A stretch of 64,000 bases of DNA from Streptomyces marispadix. Its GTDB lineage: Bacteria > Actinomycetota > Actinomycetes > Streptomycetales > Streptomycetaceae. The notes under the pieces are model-generated. The model ran no database searches, had not been told where the DNA came from, and saw only the letters and a list, made by a program, of their open reading frames with translations. The position numbers and the translations under genes are program-made. The stretch lies in the NCBI RefSeq assembly GCF_022524345.1, contig NZ_JAKWJU010000002.1, positions 4,440,501-4,504,500 on the forward strand, read 5' to 3'. Within the stretch, counting starts at the first letter, position 1. Each line of letters begins with the position of its first letter. This document shows positions 18,666 through 27,977 of this stretch, piece by piece.

Positions 18666-19316
18666 TCAGGGGAGCCGCGCGCCGAACAGCTCCAGACAGG
18701 GCCGAAGTCCGCTGATTTCGACAGGTACCGTGCGCCGCCGCTCCCACGTGGCGCGGTCCAGTCGCAGCCGCCGTACGGTACGCGCCCGTCCGCGTACCGC
18801 GACCGTCTCCAGGCCGTCCTCGCCGTAGCCGAGTTTCCTTGAGACGGCGAGAGAGCGCGCGTTGTCCGTCATGGCGCCGGAGGTCAGGGCACGCGCCCCG
18901 AGCCCCTCGAAGGCCAGGTGTGCCAAGGCCGCGCGCATCTCCGTGCCGATGCCCTGGTTCTGGTGCGCGAGGCCGAGCCAGGAGCCGCTCTGCGCCTCGC
19001 GGGTGACGGCGAAGTCGCGGGCGGTCAGGTCCTGCCGTCCGACCACCCGGCCGTCGTGGACGACGGCCAGGCTCAGCGTCCAGTTCTCGGGCCGCCACCC
19101 GGCGACCGTGCCGAGCACATGCTGGAAGACGGCGCGAGCGCGCTGCTCGGGGGAGCCTTCGGTCCAGGGGAAGGAGAAGGGCATCTCTCCGGGCTCGTGC
19201 ACGCCCGCGGCCGCCACGGCTGCCAGCTCCTCCAGCAACGGCAGGCCGGGCAGGCGCAGTTCGAGCCGTGGCGTCGTGACGCTCAGGCCGTAGAGCGGCC
19301 AGCAGGAGGGAGTCAT
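18666..19316 (-). CDS. GNAT family N-acetyltransferase
   Basis: A 216-residue RimJ/RimL-like acetyltransferase. The N-terminus T-T-P-R-L-E-L-R-L-P is typical; the acetyl-CoA-binding block is S-W-L-G-L-A-H-Q-N-Q-G-I-G-T-E-M-R (about residues 115-132), followed by the usual N-A-R-S-L-A-V-S-R-K-L-G-Y motif. ATG 19316 lies after a GGAGG-like stretch; the longer in-frame sequence upstream is compositional only. The substrate is not predictable; ribosomal proteins or small molecules are acetylated by relatives. Confidence 0.88.
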   Translation of the reverse strand: MTPSCWPLYGLSVTTPRLELRLPGLPLLEELAAVAAAGVHEPGEMPFSFPWTEGSPEQRARAVFQHVLGTVAGWRPENWTLSLAVVHDGRVVGRQDLTARDFAVTREAQSGSWLGLAHQNQGIGTEMRAALAHLAFEGLGARALTSGAMTDNARSLAVSRKLGYGEDGLETVAVRGRARTVRRLRLDRATWERRRTVPVEISGLRPCLELFGARLP

Positions 19317-19447
19317 GGGAGGAGGCTGCCGCAGCGGGGACGGGGCGTCGAAGAGTTTTCGGCCGGGTACGGGCCGGGCGCGAGGCCGTGCGGGAGCGAG
19401 CGGGCGGGCGGCGCGCGGCCGGCGCCGCCGCCCCGGTTCGGGCGGTG

Positions 19448-20467
19448 TCAGAGCGCCAACCGCCAGTCCTGTCCCGTCAGTTCGTGGCCGAAGCTGCGGT
19501 GCCGGTCCTCGCCGACGAGTTCGAAGCCCGCCCGCTGGTAGATGCGCCTCGCCGCCGCCAGTACGTCGTTGGTCCACAGCACCAGCTCCCGGTACCCGGC
19601 GGCACGTGCGAACGTGACGCACTCTGCGACCAGCCGGTCCCCGAGCCCGTGGCCCCGCGCGGCCGGGTCCACGAGCAGCAGCCTCAGCCGTGCGGTGTCC
19701 TCGGCGGCGTCGGCCACGCACATCACGCAGCCCGCCCGGCGCCCGTCCAGCTCCGCGATCCAGGCCGCCTCGCGTACGGGATCGTGCTCCCCGGCGAACT
19801 CCGCGACGATGCGTGCGACCAGCGCCTCATAGGTCTCGTCCCAGCCGAACTCCTCGGCGTACACCGAGGCGTTGCGCTCGATGATCCAGCCCATGTCGCC
19901 GGGTCGGGGAGCCCTGATCCGTACGCGGGCCGCGGTGCCGCCCCGGGAGTCCGCGGCGTCCGCGCCTCCCTCCAGGATTCGACGGGCCGTACGCAGGCTC
20001 TCCGCCAGCCGTTCCCGCTCCGCCTCCGCCATGCCCTCCAGCAGCGACTCGACCGCGGTCTGCGCTCGTTCCTCCAGCAGCCCCGCGGCCTCCCGGCCGT
20101 CGGCGGTCAGGGTGACTTCGACGCGGCGGGCGTCCCGCGCCGACGGCCTGCGGCTTACGAGTCCGCGCTCCTCGAAGCGGGCGAGCATCCGGCTGAGCTG
20201 ACCGGCGTCGACGGAGAGCGCGGCGCGCAGATCCGCGGAGTCCGTGCGCGGCGCGTGCACCAGCTCGTAGAGCACCCGGGCCTCGGTGAGGGTGTACGGG
20301 GTGTGGAGGTGGCGGCTGTAGTCGAGCGCGCCGATGAGGTTCGTGTAGAAGCGGTTGAACGCCCGCATCTCCTGCACGGTCTCGGCGCCGGTCCCCGTCC
20401 CCGTACGGGTCTTGCCGGGGGTGCGGGGCCGGGAGCCGTCACGAGTCCGAGCAGTCCGTGCAGCCAT
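19448..20467 (-). CDS. MarR-type regulator fused to GNAT acetyltransferase
   Basis: A 339-residue fusion. Residues about 30-165 form a MarR winged helix domain (L-T-E-A-R-V-L-Y-E-L, D-A-G-Q-L-S-R-M-L-A-R-F-E-E-R-G-L-V, then D-A-R-R-V-E-V-T-L-T). Residues about 185-335 are a GNAT acetyltransferase (R-G-H-G-L-G-D-R-L at the CoA loop, Y-Q-R-A-G-F-E-L at the end). Fusions of this type are known in actinobacteria, but targets are not. The ribosome site GGGAGGG is well placed, and a perfect 17-bp palindrome overlaps the leader 17-33 bp upstream of ATG, suggesting autoregulation. Confidence 0.92.
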   Translation of the reverse strand: MAARTARTRDGSRPRTPGKTRTGTGTGAETVQEMRAFNRFYTNLIGALDYSRHLHTPYTLTEARVLYELVHAPRTDSADLRAALSVDAGQLSRMLARFEERGLVSRRPSARDARRVEVTLTADGREAAGLLEERAQTAVESLLEGMAEAERERLAESLRTARRILEGGADAADSRGGTAARVRIRAPRPGDMGWIIERNASVYAEEFGWDETYEALVARIVAEFAGEHDPVREAAWIAELDGRRAGCVMCVADAAEDTARLRLLLVDPAARGHGLGDRLVAECVTFARAAGYRELVLWTNDVLAAARRIYQRAGFELVGEDRHRSFGHELTGQDWRLAL

Positions 20468-20483
20468 GGGACACCCTCCCTTT

Positions 20484-20500
20484 CTTTGACTGAGTCAAAG
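20484..20500. promoter_or_regulatory. MarR-type palindromic operator
   Basis: CTTTGACT-G-AGTCAAAG: perfect 8-bp arms (20484-20491 and 20493-20500) around one base. It lies between the start of the MarR-GNAT gene and its likely promoter, next to the ribosome site. The size and T-T-G-A-C core are usual for MarR dimers, so autorepression is likely. Confidence 0.75.
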
Positions 20501-20776
20501 ATATTGCCCCGGCGCCGAGTTTGTCTCCCGTCCGGCGACTCCCGCTCCCGGCCCCCGCCGGCCACGTCCCGCGCACGCTTCTTCCGGCCCGTCCGAACTC
20601 CTGCTCCGCACGGGTGGGATGCCGCACGACCCGGCCGAGCCTCCGGGTCACGGCACACGGCCTCCCCTTCAGTGGGCGATAGATGTGATGAAACGCCTAT
20701 GCCGCCGAACGTGCCCACGCAGGCACCGAGCCGCGTGTACGCACAGTCGGACCCCGTCAGCCCCGGAGGTTCAGAC

Positions 20777-23008
20777 ATGCAAGCCGCGCAAGCTCTCGAC
20801 GCAGCCACCCGGCGTTCACTGGCACTCCTCCTGGCCGGCGCACTGATCCCCCTCGCCGGATGCACGTCTGGCGACGGCGGTGGCCCAAGCTCCGAAGGAG
20901 GCGGCAGCGGCGCCTCGCGGGACGTGCCGCACCTCGACCGCGAGCAGGTCGCCTCGGGAGGCACGCTGCGCTGGGCGGTCGACGCCGTCCCCACCACGCT
21001 CAACGCCTTCCAGCCGGGGGCGGACCCGTCGACCGAGCGCATCACCGGAGCCACGCTTCCCGGCCTCTTCACGCTCGACGCGGCCGCACGTCCGCAGCTC
21101 AACCCGGACTATCTCCAGGCCGCCGACGTCACCGAGCGCGAGCCGCGCCAGACCGTCGTCTACAAGCTCAACCCGAAGGCGAAGTGGAGCAGCGGACGCC
21201 GCATCGGCGCGGCCGACTTCAAGGCCCAGTGGAAGGCGCTCAGCGGCAAGCGGAAGTCGTTCGGCGCCGCACGCAACGCGGGCTACGACCGGATCGGGAA
21301 GGTGACGCGTGGGGCGAACGCCCACGAGGTGAAGGTCGTCTTCCGCAAGCCGTACGCCGACTGGAAGTCGCTGTTCACGCCCCTCTACCCGAAGAGCGTG
21401 ATGAGCCGCCCCGACGACTTCAAGCACGCCGCCCGCCGCTCGCTCCCCGTCTCCGCCGGGCCGTTCCGGGTGGAGCGGATCCACCGGGGCGACGACACGG
21501 TCAGGCTCGTACGGGACAGGAAGTGGTGGGGCGACAAGGCGAGGCTGAAGCGGATCGTGCTGCGCGTGGTGCCCCGCGATCAGCGCAAGGAGGCGCTGAA
21601 GCAGGGGAGGCTCGATCTCGCCGAGGTGGACGTGACGACCGTGCGCAGCATCGTGCGCGCCCACAAGGGCGGGGACGAGGACGCCAAGAGCGCGAAGCAC
21701 GGCGAGCACTCCCGCAGGTCCCAGGCGGAGCTGCGCAAGCAGGCGAAGAAGGACGGCATGCTGCGCCACATCGCGGTACGGCACGCCTTCGAGCCCGCGT
21801 ACACACAGCTCGCGCTCAACGGGTCGGAGGGTCCGCTGGCCGACGAGCGCGTACGCAGGGCCGTGGCCCGCGCCATCGACCGCGAGGCCATCGCCAAGCA
21901 CGCTCTGCGCGGTACTGGGCTGCCCGTCAAGACGCTCGGCAGCCATCTGCGGATGATCGACCAGGACGGATACGCGGACAACAGCGACGCCCTCGGCGAC
22001 CAGGACGTCGAGTCGGCCCAGTCGCTGCTCGCCGAGGCGGGCTGGAAGGGCGGCGGCGCCCGCTCGGAGCCGTCGGCGGGCGCGGACGCGAAGAAGGGCG
22101 AGCACGGGAAGCCGGGTTCGGAGAAGAGCGACAGGAACGACAAGAACGCGAAGTCCGACGGCGACGGCAAGCACGAGCGCAAGCACGACGAGCGCAAGCA
22201 CGACGAGCGCGAGAAACACGGCAAGCACGGCGACGGCGGCGACAGTGGCGACCGCGGCAGCAGCGCCCACCAGAGCGGCGCCCACGGCGGCGCCGCCGCC
22301 CCCGGGCCCGTACCGGCCGTCGCACCCCTCAGCATCGGCGAGGCCGCCCAGCTACCCGGCCGGCCGCTGACGCTCTCTCCCGAGAGGCACAAGGCCCGCG
22401 CGGCACACCGGGACGCCGCCACCCGTACGACCGAGGACCGGACGCGGCTGCTGTCCGACGGCGGCTCGAAGGCGCAGCGCACGAGGGCCGGAAAGCCGCT
22501 CACGCTGCGGCTCGTGCTGCCCTCGGGGCCCGGCTCGGAGTCGGTCAGGTCGACGGGCGGCCGCATCGCCAAGGCGCTGGACCGCATCGGCGTACGCACG
22601 AGGATCAAGCAGGTGCCCGACGAGGACTACTTCGAAAAGCACATCGCCACGGGCGAATACGACCTGGCCATCTACTCCTGGCCCGGCACGGCCTACCCCG
22701 CGACCGACGCCCGGCCGATCTTCGCCAAACCGGCCGCGGCGGCGGACGGTTCGCTGCTCGTCGAGCAGAACTACACCCGCGTCGGCACCAACCAGATCGA
22801 CCAGCTCTTCGAGGAGGCGTCGAGGGAGCTGGACGACGGGGCACGCAACGACCTCATCAAGCGGGCCGACGCCCGTATCTGGGCGGCAGCGGGTTCGGTG
22901 CCGCTGTATCAGCGTCCGCAGCTCGTGGCGGCCGGGGAGAAGGTCGCCAACGCGGGGGCCTTCGGCTTCCAGACGCCGCGCTACCAGGACATCGGCTTCG
23001 AGAAGTAG
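20777..23008 (+). CDS. Family 5 solute-binding lipoprotein with charged insert
   Basis: A 743-residue lipoprotein of the oligopeptide/dipeptide-binding family. ATG 20777 follows GGAGG; the lipobox L-A-G-C puts the lipid on Cys29. The binding fold starts at G-G-T-L-R-W-A-V-D and ends with Y-Q-R-P-Q-L-V-A. It is 150-200 residues longer than usual because of an insert at about residues 422-575, first rich in Lys, His, Asp, Glu (two E-R-K-H-D units), then Ala/Pro/Gly. No permease or ATPase gene adjoins it; typA separates it from the first transporter. It may serve one of the two nearby transporters or work as a receptor. Confidence 0.88.
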   Translation: MQAAQALDAATRRSLALLLAGALIPLAGCTSGDGGGPSSEGGGSGASRDVPHLDREQVASGGTLRWAVDAVPTTLNAFQPGADPSTERITGATLPGLFTLDAAARPQLNPDYLQAADVTEREPRQTVVYKLNPKAKWSSGRRIGAADFKAQWKALSGKRKSFGAARNAGYDRIGKVTRGANAHEVKVVFRKPYADWKSLFTPLYPKSVMSRPDDFKHAARRSLPVSAGPFRVERIHRGDDTVRLVRDRKWWGDKARLKRIVLRVVPRDQRKEALKQGRLDLAEVDVTTVRSIVRAHKGGDEDAKSAKHGEHSRRSQAELRKQAKKDGMLRHIAVRHAFEPAYTQLALNGSEGPLADERVRRAVARAIDREAIAKHALRGTGLPVKTLGSHLRMIDQDGYADNSDALGDQDVESAQSLLAEAGWKGGGARSEPSAGADAKKGEHGKPGSEKSDRNDKNAKSDGDGKHERKHDERKHDEREKHGKHGDGGDSGDRGSSAHQSGAHGGAAAPGPVPAVAPLSIGEAAQLPGRPLTLSPERHKARAAHRDAATRTTEDRTRLLSDGGSKAQRTRAGKPLTLRLVLPSGPGSESVRSTGGRIAKALDRIGVRTRIKQVPDEDYFEKHIATGEYDLAIYSWPGTAYPATDARPIFAKPAAAADGSLLVEQNYTRVGTNQIDQLFEEASRELDDGARNDLIKRADARIWAAAGSVPLYQRPQLVAAGEKVANAGAFGFQTPRYQDIGFEK
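22044..22500 (+). repeat. Charged low-complexity insert with 15-bp repeat
   Basis: The insert inside the orphan binding-protein gene. GAGCGCAAGCACGAC occurs twice in direct tandem (22175-22189, 22190-22204) with a third diverged copy after it. The encoded stretch is rich in Lys and His, then Gly, Ala and Pro. Confidence 0.75.
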
Positions 23009-23029
23009 CGGGCGGCCCGCGGCGGAGCC

Positions 23030-23057
23030 CCCCGGCCCGCTGTGGAGCGGGCCGGGG
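23030..23057 (+). terminator. Stem-loop after orphan binding-protein gene
   Basis: 11-bp perfect arms (23030-23040, 23047-23057) around TGTGGA, 22 nt after the stop of the lipoprotein gene. Confidence 0.8.
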
Positions 23058-23103
23058 CCCGGCCACCCCACAGGGCGGAATCCGCCGGCGGGGTGGCCGG
23101 GCC
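23056..23103. terminator. Second stem-loop, nested with the first
   Basis: 14-bp perfect arms (23056-23069 and 23090-23103). It shares two bases with the first stem-loop, so the two could compete. Together they should separate the lipoprotein transcript from typA. Confidence 0.75.
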
Positions 23104-23207
23104 TTACCATGGTTGACGGTGCCGCGGCGAGATCCAGCCCGGCAGGGCGCGCGAGGAGCAGTTGCGTACCGTGCCCCACCACGATCCGGGAGAAGCGTCA
23201 GTCAGCC

Positions 23208-25079
23208 ATGCCCACGCGCCATGACATCCGCAATGTCGCCATCGTCGCCCACGTCGACCACGGGAAGACCACCCTCGTCGACGCCATGCTCAAGCAGGCC
23301 GGGGCGTTCGCAGCGCACCAGTTGGAGTCGGTCGACGACCGGGTGATGGACTCCAGCGACCTGGAGCGCGAGAAGGGCATCACCATTCTCGCCAAGAACA
23401 CCGCGGTCAAATACCACCCCAAGGGCGGCGGGGAGTCCGTCGTCATCAACATCATCGACACCCCCGGCCACGCCGACTTCGGCGGCGAGGTGGAGCGCGG
23501 CCTGTCCATGGTGGACGCGGTGGTGCTGCTGGTGGACGCCTCGGAAGGGCCGCTGCCGCAGACCCGTTTCGTACTGCGCAAGGCCCTGGAGGCGCGGCTC
23601 CCGGTCATTCTGTGCATCAACAAGACCGACCGCACCGACGCCCGCATCTCAGCCGTCGTCGACGACACCTACGACCTCTTCCTCGACCTCGACGCCGACG
23701 AGGAGCAGATCGAGTTCCCCATCGTCTACGCGTGCGCGCGGGACGGCGTCGCCTCGCTGACCCAGCCCGAGGACGGTACGGTCCCCGCCGACAGCGACAG
23801 CCTGGAGCCGTTCTTCACCACGCTGCTGGACACGGTCCCGGCGCCGACGTACGAGGAGGGCGCGCCGCTCCAGGCGCACGTCACCAACCTCGACGCCGAC
23901 AACTTCCTCGGCCGCATCGCGCTGCTGCGCGTGAAGAACGGCACCCTGAAGAAGGGCCAGTCGGTCGCCTGGCTCAAGCGCGACGGCAGCGAGCAGAACG
24001 TCCGCATCACCGAGCTGCTGATGACCGACGCGCTGACCCGTAAGCCCGCCGAGGCCGCCGGGCCCGGGGACATCTGCGCGGTCGCCGGCATCCCCGACAT
24101 CATGATCGGCGAGACGCTGGCCGACCCGGAGAACCCGGTCGCGCTGCCGCTGATCACCGTCGACGAGCCCGCGATCTCGATGACGATCGGTACGAACACC
24201 TCGCCGCTGGTCGGCAAGGGCGGCAAGGGCCACAAGGTGACGGCACGGCTGGTGAGGGACCGGCTGGAGCGCGAGCTGGTCGGCAACGTCTCGCTGCGGG
24301 TGCTCCCGACCGAGCGCCCGGACGCCTGGGAGGTGCAGGGCCGGGGCGAACTGGCCCTCGCCATCCTCGTGGAGACCATGCGCCGCGAGGGCTTCGAGCT
24401 GACCGTCGGCAAGCCCGAGGTCGTCACGCGGCAGATCGACGGCAAGCTGCACGAGCCGGTCGAGCGCATGACGATCGACGCCCCCGAGGAGTACATGGGC
24501 GCGATCACACAGCTCATGGCCACGCGCAAGGGCCGCATGGAGACGATGACCAACCACGGCTCCGGCTGGATCCGGATGGAGTGGATCGTCCCGGCGCGCG
24601 GCCTCATCGGGTTCCGTACGGAGTTCCTGACGGAGACCAGGGGCACGGGCATCGCGCACAGCCTCTTCGAGGGGCACGAGCCGTGGTTCGGCGACCTTCG
24701 TACGAGGCGCAGCGGCTCGCTCGTAGCGGACAGGGCGGGCTCGGCGACGCCGTTCGCGATGATGAATCTCCAGGAGCGCGGGACGATCTTCATCGAGCCG
24801 GGCACCGAGGTGTACGAAGGCATGATCGTCGGTGAGAACTCCCGTTCCGACGACATGGACGTCAACATCACCAAGGAGAAGAAGCTCACCAACATGCGTG
24901 CGGCGGCGGCCGATACGACGGAGAACCTGGTGCCGCCGCGGAAGCTCTCCCTGGAGCAGGCGCTGGAGTTCTGCCGCGAGGACGAGTGCATCGAGGTCAC
25001 GCCCGAGACGGTTCGCATCCGCAAGACGGAGCTGGACCAGAAGGCACGCGGACGGGCGGCGGCACGAGCCAAGCGCTGA
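23208..25079 (+). CDS. typA: Translational GTPase TypA/BipA
   Basis: A 623-residue ribosome-binding GTPase of the TypA/BipA family, involved in ribosome assembly and stress adaptation. G1 is A-H-V-D-H-G-K-T-T (residues about 13-21), G3 D-T-P-G-H-A-D-F-G-G-E-V-E-R, and G4 N-K-T-D-R. EF-G-like domains follow and the TypA-specific C-terminal region includes R-G-L-I-G-F-R-T-E-F and R-K-x-x-L-E-Q-A-L-E-F. ATG 23208 gives the standard length. In Streptomyces, from memory, typA lies near the bldK transporters, as here. Confidence 0.97.
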   Translation: MPTRHDIRNVAIVAHVDHGKTTLVDAMLKQAGAFAAHQLESVDDRVMDSSDLEREKGITILAKNTAVKYHPKGGGESVVINIIDTPGHADFGGEVERGLSMVDAVVLLVDASEGPLPQTRFVLRKALEARLPVILCINKTDRTDARISAVVDDTYDLFLDLDADEEQIEFPIVYACARDGVASLTQPEDGTVPADSDSLEPFFTTLLDTVPAPTYEEGAPLQAHVTNLDADNFLGRIALLRVKNGTLKKGQSVAWLKRDGSEQNVRITELLMTDALTRKPAEAAGPGDICAVAGIPDIMIGETLADPENPVALPLITVDEPAISMTIGTNTSPLVGKGGKGHKVTARLVRDRLERELVGNVSLRVLPTERPDAWEVQGRGELALAILVETMRREGFELTVGKPEVVTRQIDGKLHEPVERMTIDAPEEYMGAITQLMATRKGRMETMTNHGSGWIRMEWIVPARGLIGFRTEFLTETRGTGIAHSLFEGHEPWFGDLRTRRSGSLVADRAGSATPFAMMNLQERGTIFIEPGTEVYEGMIVGENSRSDDMDVNITKEKKLTNMRAAAADTTENLVPPRKLSLEQALEFCREDECIEVTPETVRIRKTELDQKARGRAAARAKR

Positions 25080-25328
25080 GTCGCGCCCGGCCCTGAATCT
25101 CTGCTGCGGCGGTCCTCCTCGCTCCCCGGTCACCCGGCCGGGCGCAAGGGGGGCCGCCGCTTTCCGTTACGTGAACTCCCCATGTGCGGCCGGGAGTCGG
25201 GCCGTGGCGAACGGGGGTTTGTGCGCGAATCGCGGGCGTAGCGGCGCCAGGGCAGCGAGAGGGAACCCCGCGAAGGGTGTTATCTGGTCCGCAAGGCAGG
25301 ACGTCGGCGGTACCGAGGGAGGCACCCC

Positions 25329-26969
25329 ATGCGTGGAGCCACGCGTGTCACGTGGGCATTCGGCTGTGCGACGGTGGTCACCCTGGCGGCTGCGGGGTGC
25401 GGTGGCGGAGCGGGCGGCGGTGCCGCCGCCGGTTCGGACGCCGGAATCGTAAGGGCCTTCTGGACCGACCCGCAGAACCCCCTCGAACCCGCGAACACCA
25501 ACGAGGTGCAGGGCGGCAAGGTCCTGGAGATGGCGTTCCGCGGCCTCAAGCGCTACAACCCGCGTACGGGGAAGGCGGAGAACGCCGTAGCGAAGTCGAT
25601 CGAGACCGACGACCAGCAGAACTTCGACATCACCCTGAAGAAAGGCTGGAAGTTCTCCGACGGCACTCCCGTCACCGCCAAGTCCTTCGTCGACGCCTGG
25701 AATTACGGTGCGCTCGTCACCAACAGGCAGGTGAGCTCGTACTTCTTCGAGTACATCGACGGCTACGAGGACGTGCACCCGGAGAACGAGAGCGCGAAGC
25801 CGAAGGCGAAGAAGATGTCCGGGCTCAAGGTCACGGGCCGAAACTCCTTCAAGGTGAAGCTCAATCAGAAGTTCTCCCAGTGGCCCGACACTCTCGGCTA
25901 CGCGGCCTTCTCGCCGCTGCCGGAGAAGTTCTTCACCGACCACGAGGGCTGGCTCAAGAAGCCCGTGGGTAACGGCCCGTACAAGATCGACTCCTACACC
26001 AAGGGCCAGTCGATGAGGCTTTCGGTGAACAAGGAGTACGCCGGTCCCGACAAGCCGAAGAACAAGGGCGTCGAGCTGAAGGTCTACACGGACCAGAACA
26101 CCGGCTACACCGATCTACAGGCCGGGAACCTCGACGTTTTCGACGAACTGCCCGCCGGCCAGCTCAAGAACGCCAAGCGCGATCTGGGCGGCCGGTACAT
26201 CAACCAGCCCGCAGGAATTCTCCAGACGCTCTCCTTCCCGCTGTACCGGAAGGAGTGGAAGAGCGAGAAGGCCAAGCAGGTCAGGCGCGGACTGTCGATG
26301 GCGATCAACCGCAAGGAGGTGACCGAGAAGATCTACCACGGCACCCGCAGACCGGCCGGCGATCTGACCTCGCCCGTGCTGTCGAAGGCCGGGGGCTTCG
26401 AGCCCGACATGTGCGGCGACGTGTGCAAGTACGACCCGAAGGAGGCGAAGAAGCTGATCGAGGACGCGGGCGGACTGCCCGGCGGAAAGGTCACGCTCAC
26501 CTCCAACGTCGACACCGGCTCGCACCGGCAGTGGATGGACGCCGTGTGCAACAGCATCAACAAGACGCTCGACAAGAACGGTGCGTGCAGCGTCAATCCC
26601 GTGCCGACGTTCGGTGAATTCCGTAAGGACATCGCCGGGAAGAAGCTCAAGAGCATGTTCCGCACGGGCTGGCAGATGGACTATCCGCTGATCCAGAACT
26701 TCATGCAGCCGCTGTACTACACCGGCGCCTCCTCCAACGACGCCGGCTACTCCGACAAGCGCGTGGACAAGCTCATCGACGAGGCGAACGCGGCAGGCGA
26801 AGCAGAAGCCGTGGCGAAATTCCAGAAGGCCGAGTCGATCGTGCTCGACGACCTTCCCGCCGTTCCCCTCTGGTACCAGGACGGCAACGCGGGATATTCG
26901 CAGCGGGTGAGCGACGTGCGGCTCAATCCCTTCTCCGTACCGGTGTTCACCGACATCAGAGTCAAGTGA
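25329..26969 (+). CDS. Oligopeptide ABC transporter substrate-binding lipoprotein
   Basis: A 546-residue family 5 binding protein, first gene of the first transporter operon. The lipobox A-A-G-C places the lipid on Cys24. The fold begins with D-P-Q-N-P-L-E-P-A-N-T-N-E and includes the typical W-K-F-S-D-G-T-P-V-T-A and P-V-G-N-G-P-Y-K-I-D motifs. A pair M-C-G-D-V-C plus further Cys residues (near 365-420) may form disulfides outside the membrane. ATG 25329 follows GGGAGG. It should deliver peptides to the two permeases that follow; the order binding protein, permease, permease, ATPase, ATPase differs from the second operon. Confidence 0.95.
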   Translation: MRGATRVTWAFGCATVVTLAAAGCGGGAGGGAAAGSDAGIVRAFWTDPQNPLEPANTNEVQGGKVLEMAFRGLKRYNPRTGKAENAVAKSIETDDQQNFDITLKKGWKFSDGTPVTAKSFVDAWNYGALVTNRQVSSYFFEYIDGYEDVHPENESAKPKAKKMSGLKVTGRNSFKVKLNQKFSQWPDTLGYAAFSPLPEKFFTDHEGWLKKPVGNGPYKIDSYTKGQSMRLSVNKEYAGPDKPKNKGVELKVYTDQNTGYTDLQAGNLDVFDELPAGQLKNAKRDLGGRYINQPAGILQTLSFPLYRKEWKSEKAKQVRRGLSMAINRKEVTEKIYHGTRRPAGDLTSPVLSKAGGFEPDMCGDVCKYDPKEAKKLIEDAGGLPGGKVTLTSNVDTGSHRQWMDAVCNSINKTLDKNGACSVNPVPTFGEFRKDIAGKKLKSMFRTGWQMDYPLIQNFMQPLYYTGASSNDAGYSDKRVDKLIDEANAAGEAEAVAKFQKAESIVLDDLPAVPLWYQDGNAGYSQRVSDVRLNPFSVPVFTDIRVK

Positions 26970-26983
26970 GAGAGTGAAGCAGA

Positions 26984-27907
26984 ATGGGGCGCTACGTCAT
27001 CAGACGACTGCTCCAGATGGTCCCGGTGTTCCTCGGGACGACGTTCCTGATCTTCGTGATGGTGTACGCGGTCGGCGACCCGGTCAACGCCATGTTCGGC
27101 GACCGGGCCCCCGACCCGGCGACCGCCGCCCAACTGCGGGCCCAGTTCAACCTCGACAAGCCGCTGTGGATGCAGTACGTGCTGTACCTCGGCGACATCT
27201 TCACCGGCGACTTCGGCAACGCCTTCAACGGGCAGCCCGTAACCGAGCTGATGAGCAGGGCCTTTCCCGTGACGCTGCGGCTCGCGCTGATCGCGCTCGT
27301 CATCGAGATCTGCATCGGGATCGCCCTCGGCGTCGTCACCGGGCTCAAGCGCGGGCGTCCACTGGACAGTTCGGTGCTGATGCTCACCCTCGTGGTGATC
27401 TCGGTTCCGACGTTCGTCACCGGGACGCTCGCGCAGTATCTGCTGGGCGTGAAGTGGGGCTGGATCGCCCCGGCCGTGTCACCCGAGGCACCCGTCGGCC
27501 AACTGCTGCTGCCCGGACTGGTGTTGGCGCTGCTGTCACTGGCCTACGTCACCCGGCTCACCCGTGCGTCGATCAGTGAGAACGTGCGCGCCGACTACGT
27601 GCGGACCGCGCTGGCGAAGGGGCTGCCGCGTGCCCGCGTCAACGTGCGCCACCTGCTGCGCAACTCGCTGATCCCCGTCGTCACCTTCCTCGGCACGGAC
27701 GTCGGCAATCTGATGGCGGGCGCCCTGGTCACCGAGCGGATCTTCAACATCCAGGGAGTCGGCTTCCAGTTGTGGCAGGGCATCGTGCGGCAGAACTCGC
27801 CCACCGTCGTCGGGTTCGTCACGATCCTCGTGATCGTCTTCCTGCTCGCGAATCTGCTCGTCGACCTCCTCTACGCCGTGCTCGACCCGAGGATCCGCTA
27901 TGCGTGA
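26984..27907 (+). CDS. Oligopeptide ABC transporter permease, DppB/OppB type
   Basis: A 307-residue permease with six predicted membrane helices. It has the OppB N-terminal signature (R-Y-V-I-R-R-L-L-Q-M, then V-G-D-P-V), and the cytoplasmic EAA loop reads A-D-Y-V-R-T-A-L-A-K-G-L-P near residues 200-212, the contact site for an ATPase subunit. It begins 14 nt after the binding-protein gene. Confidence 0.95.
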   Translation: MGRYVIRRLLQMVPVFLGTTFLIFVMVYAVGDPVNAMFGDRAPDPATAAQLRAQFNLDKPLWMQYVLYLGDIFTGDFGNAFNGQPVTELMSRAFPVTLRLALIALVIEICIGIALGVVTGLKRGRPLDSSVLMLTLVVISVPTFVTGTLAQYLLGVKWGWIAPAVSPEAPVGQLLLPGLVLALLSLAYVTRLTRASISENVRADYVRTALAKGLPRARVNVRHLLRNSLIPVVTFLGTDVGNLMAGALVTERIFNIQGVGFQLWQGIVRQNSPTVVGFVTILVIVFLLANLLVDLLYAVLDPRIRYA

Positions 27908-27977
27908 AGTCGACGGCGCCGCGGGCAGTACCGCGAGCCCGCACCCGCAATGGACGCCGACAGGCAGGAGGTGACGG

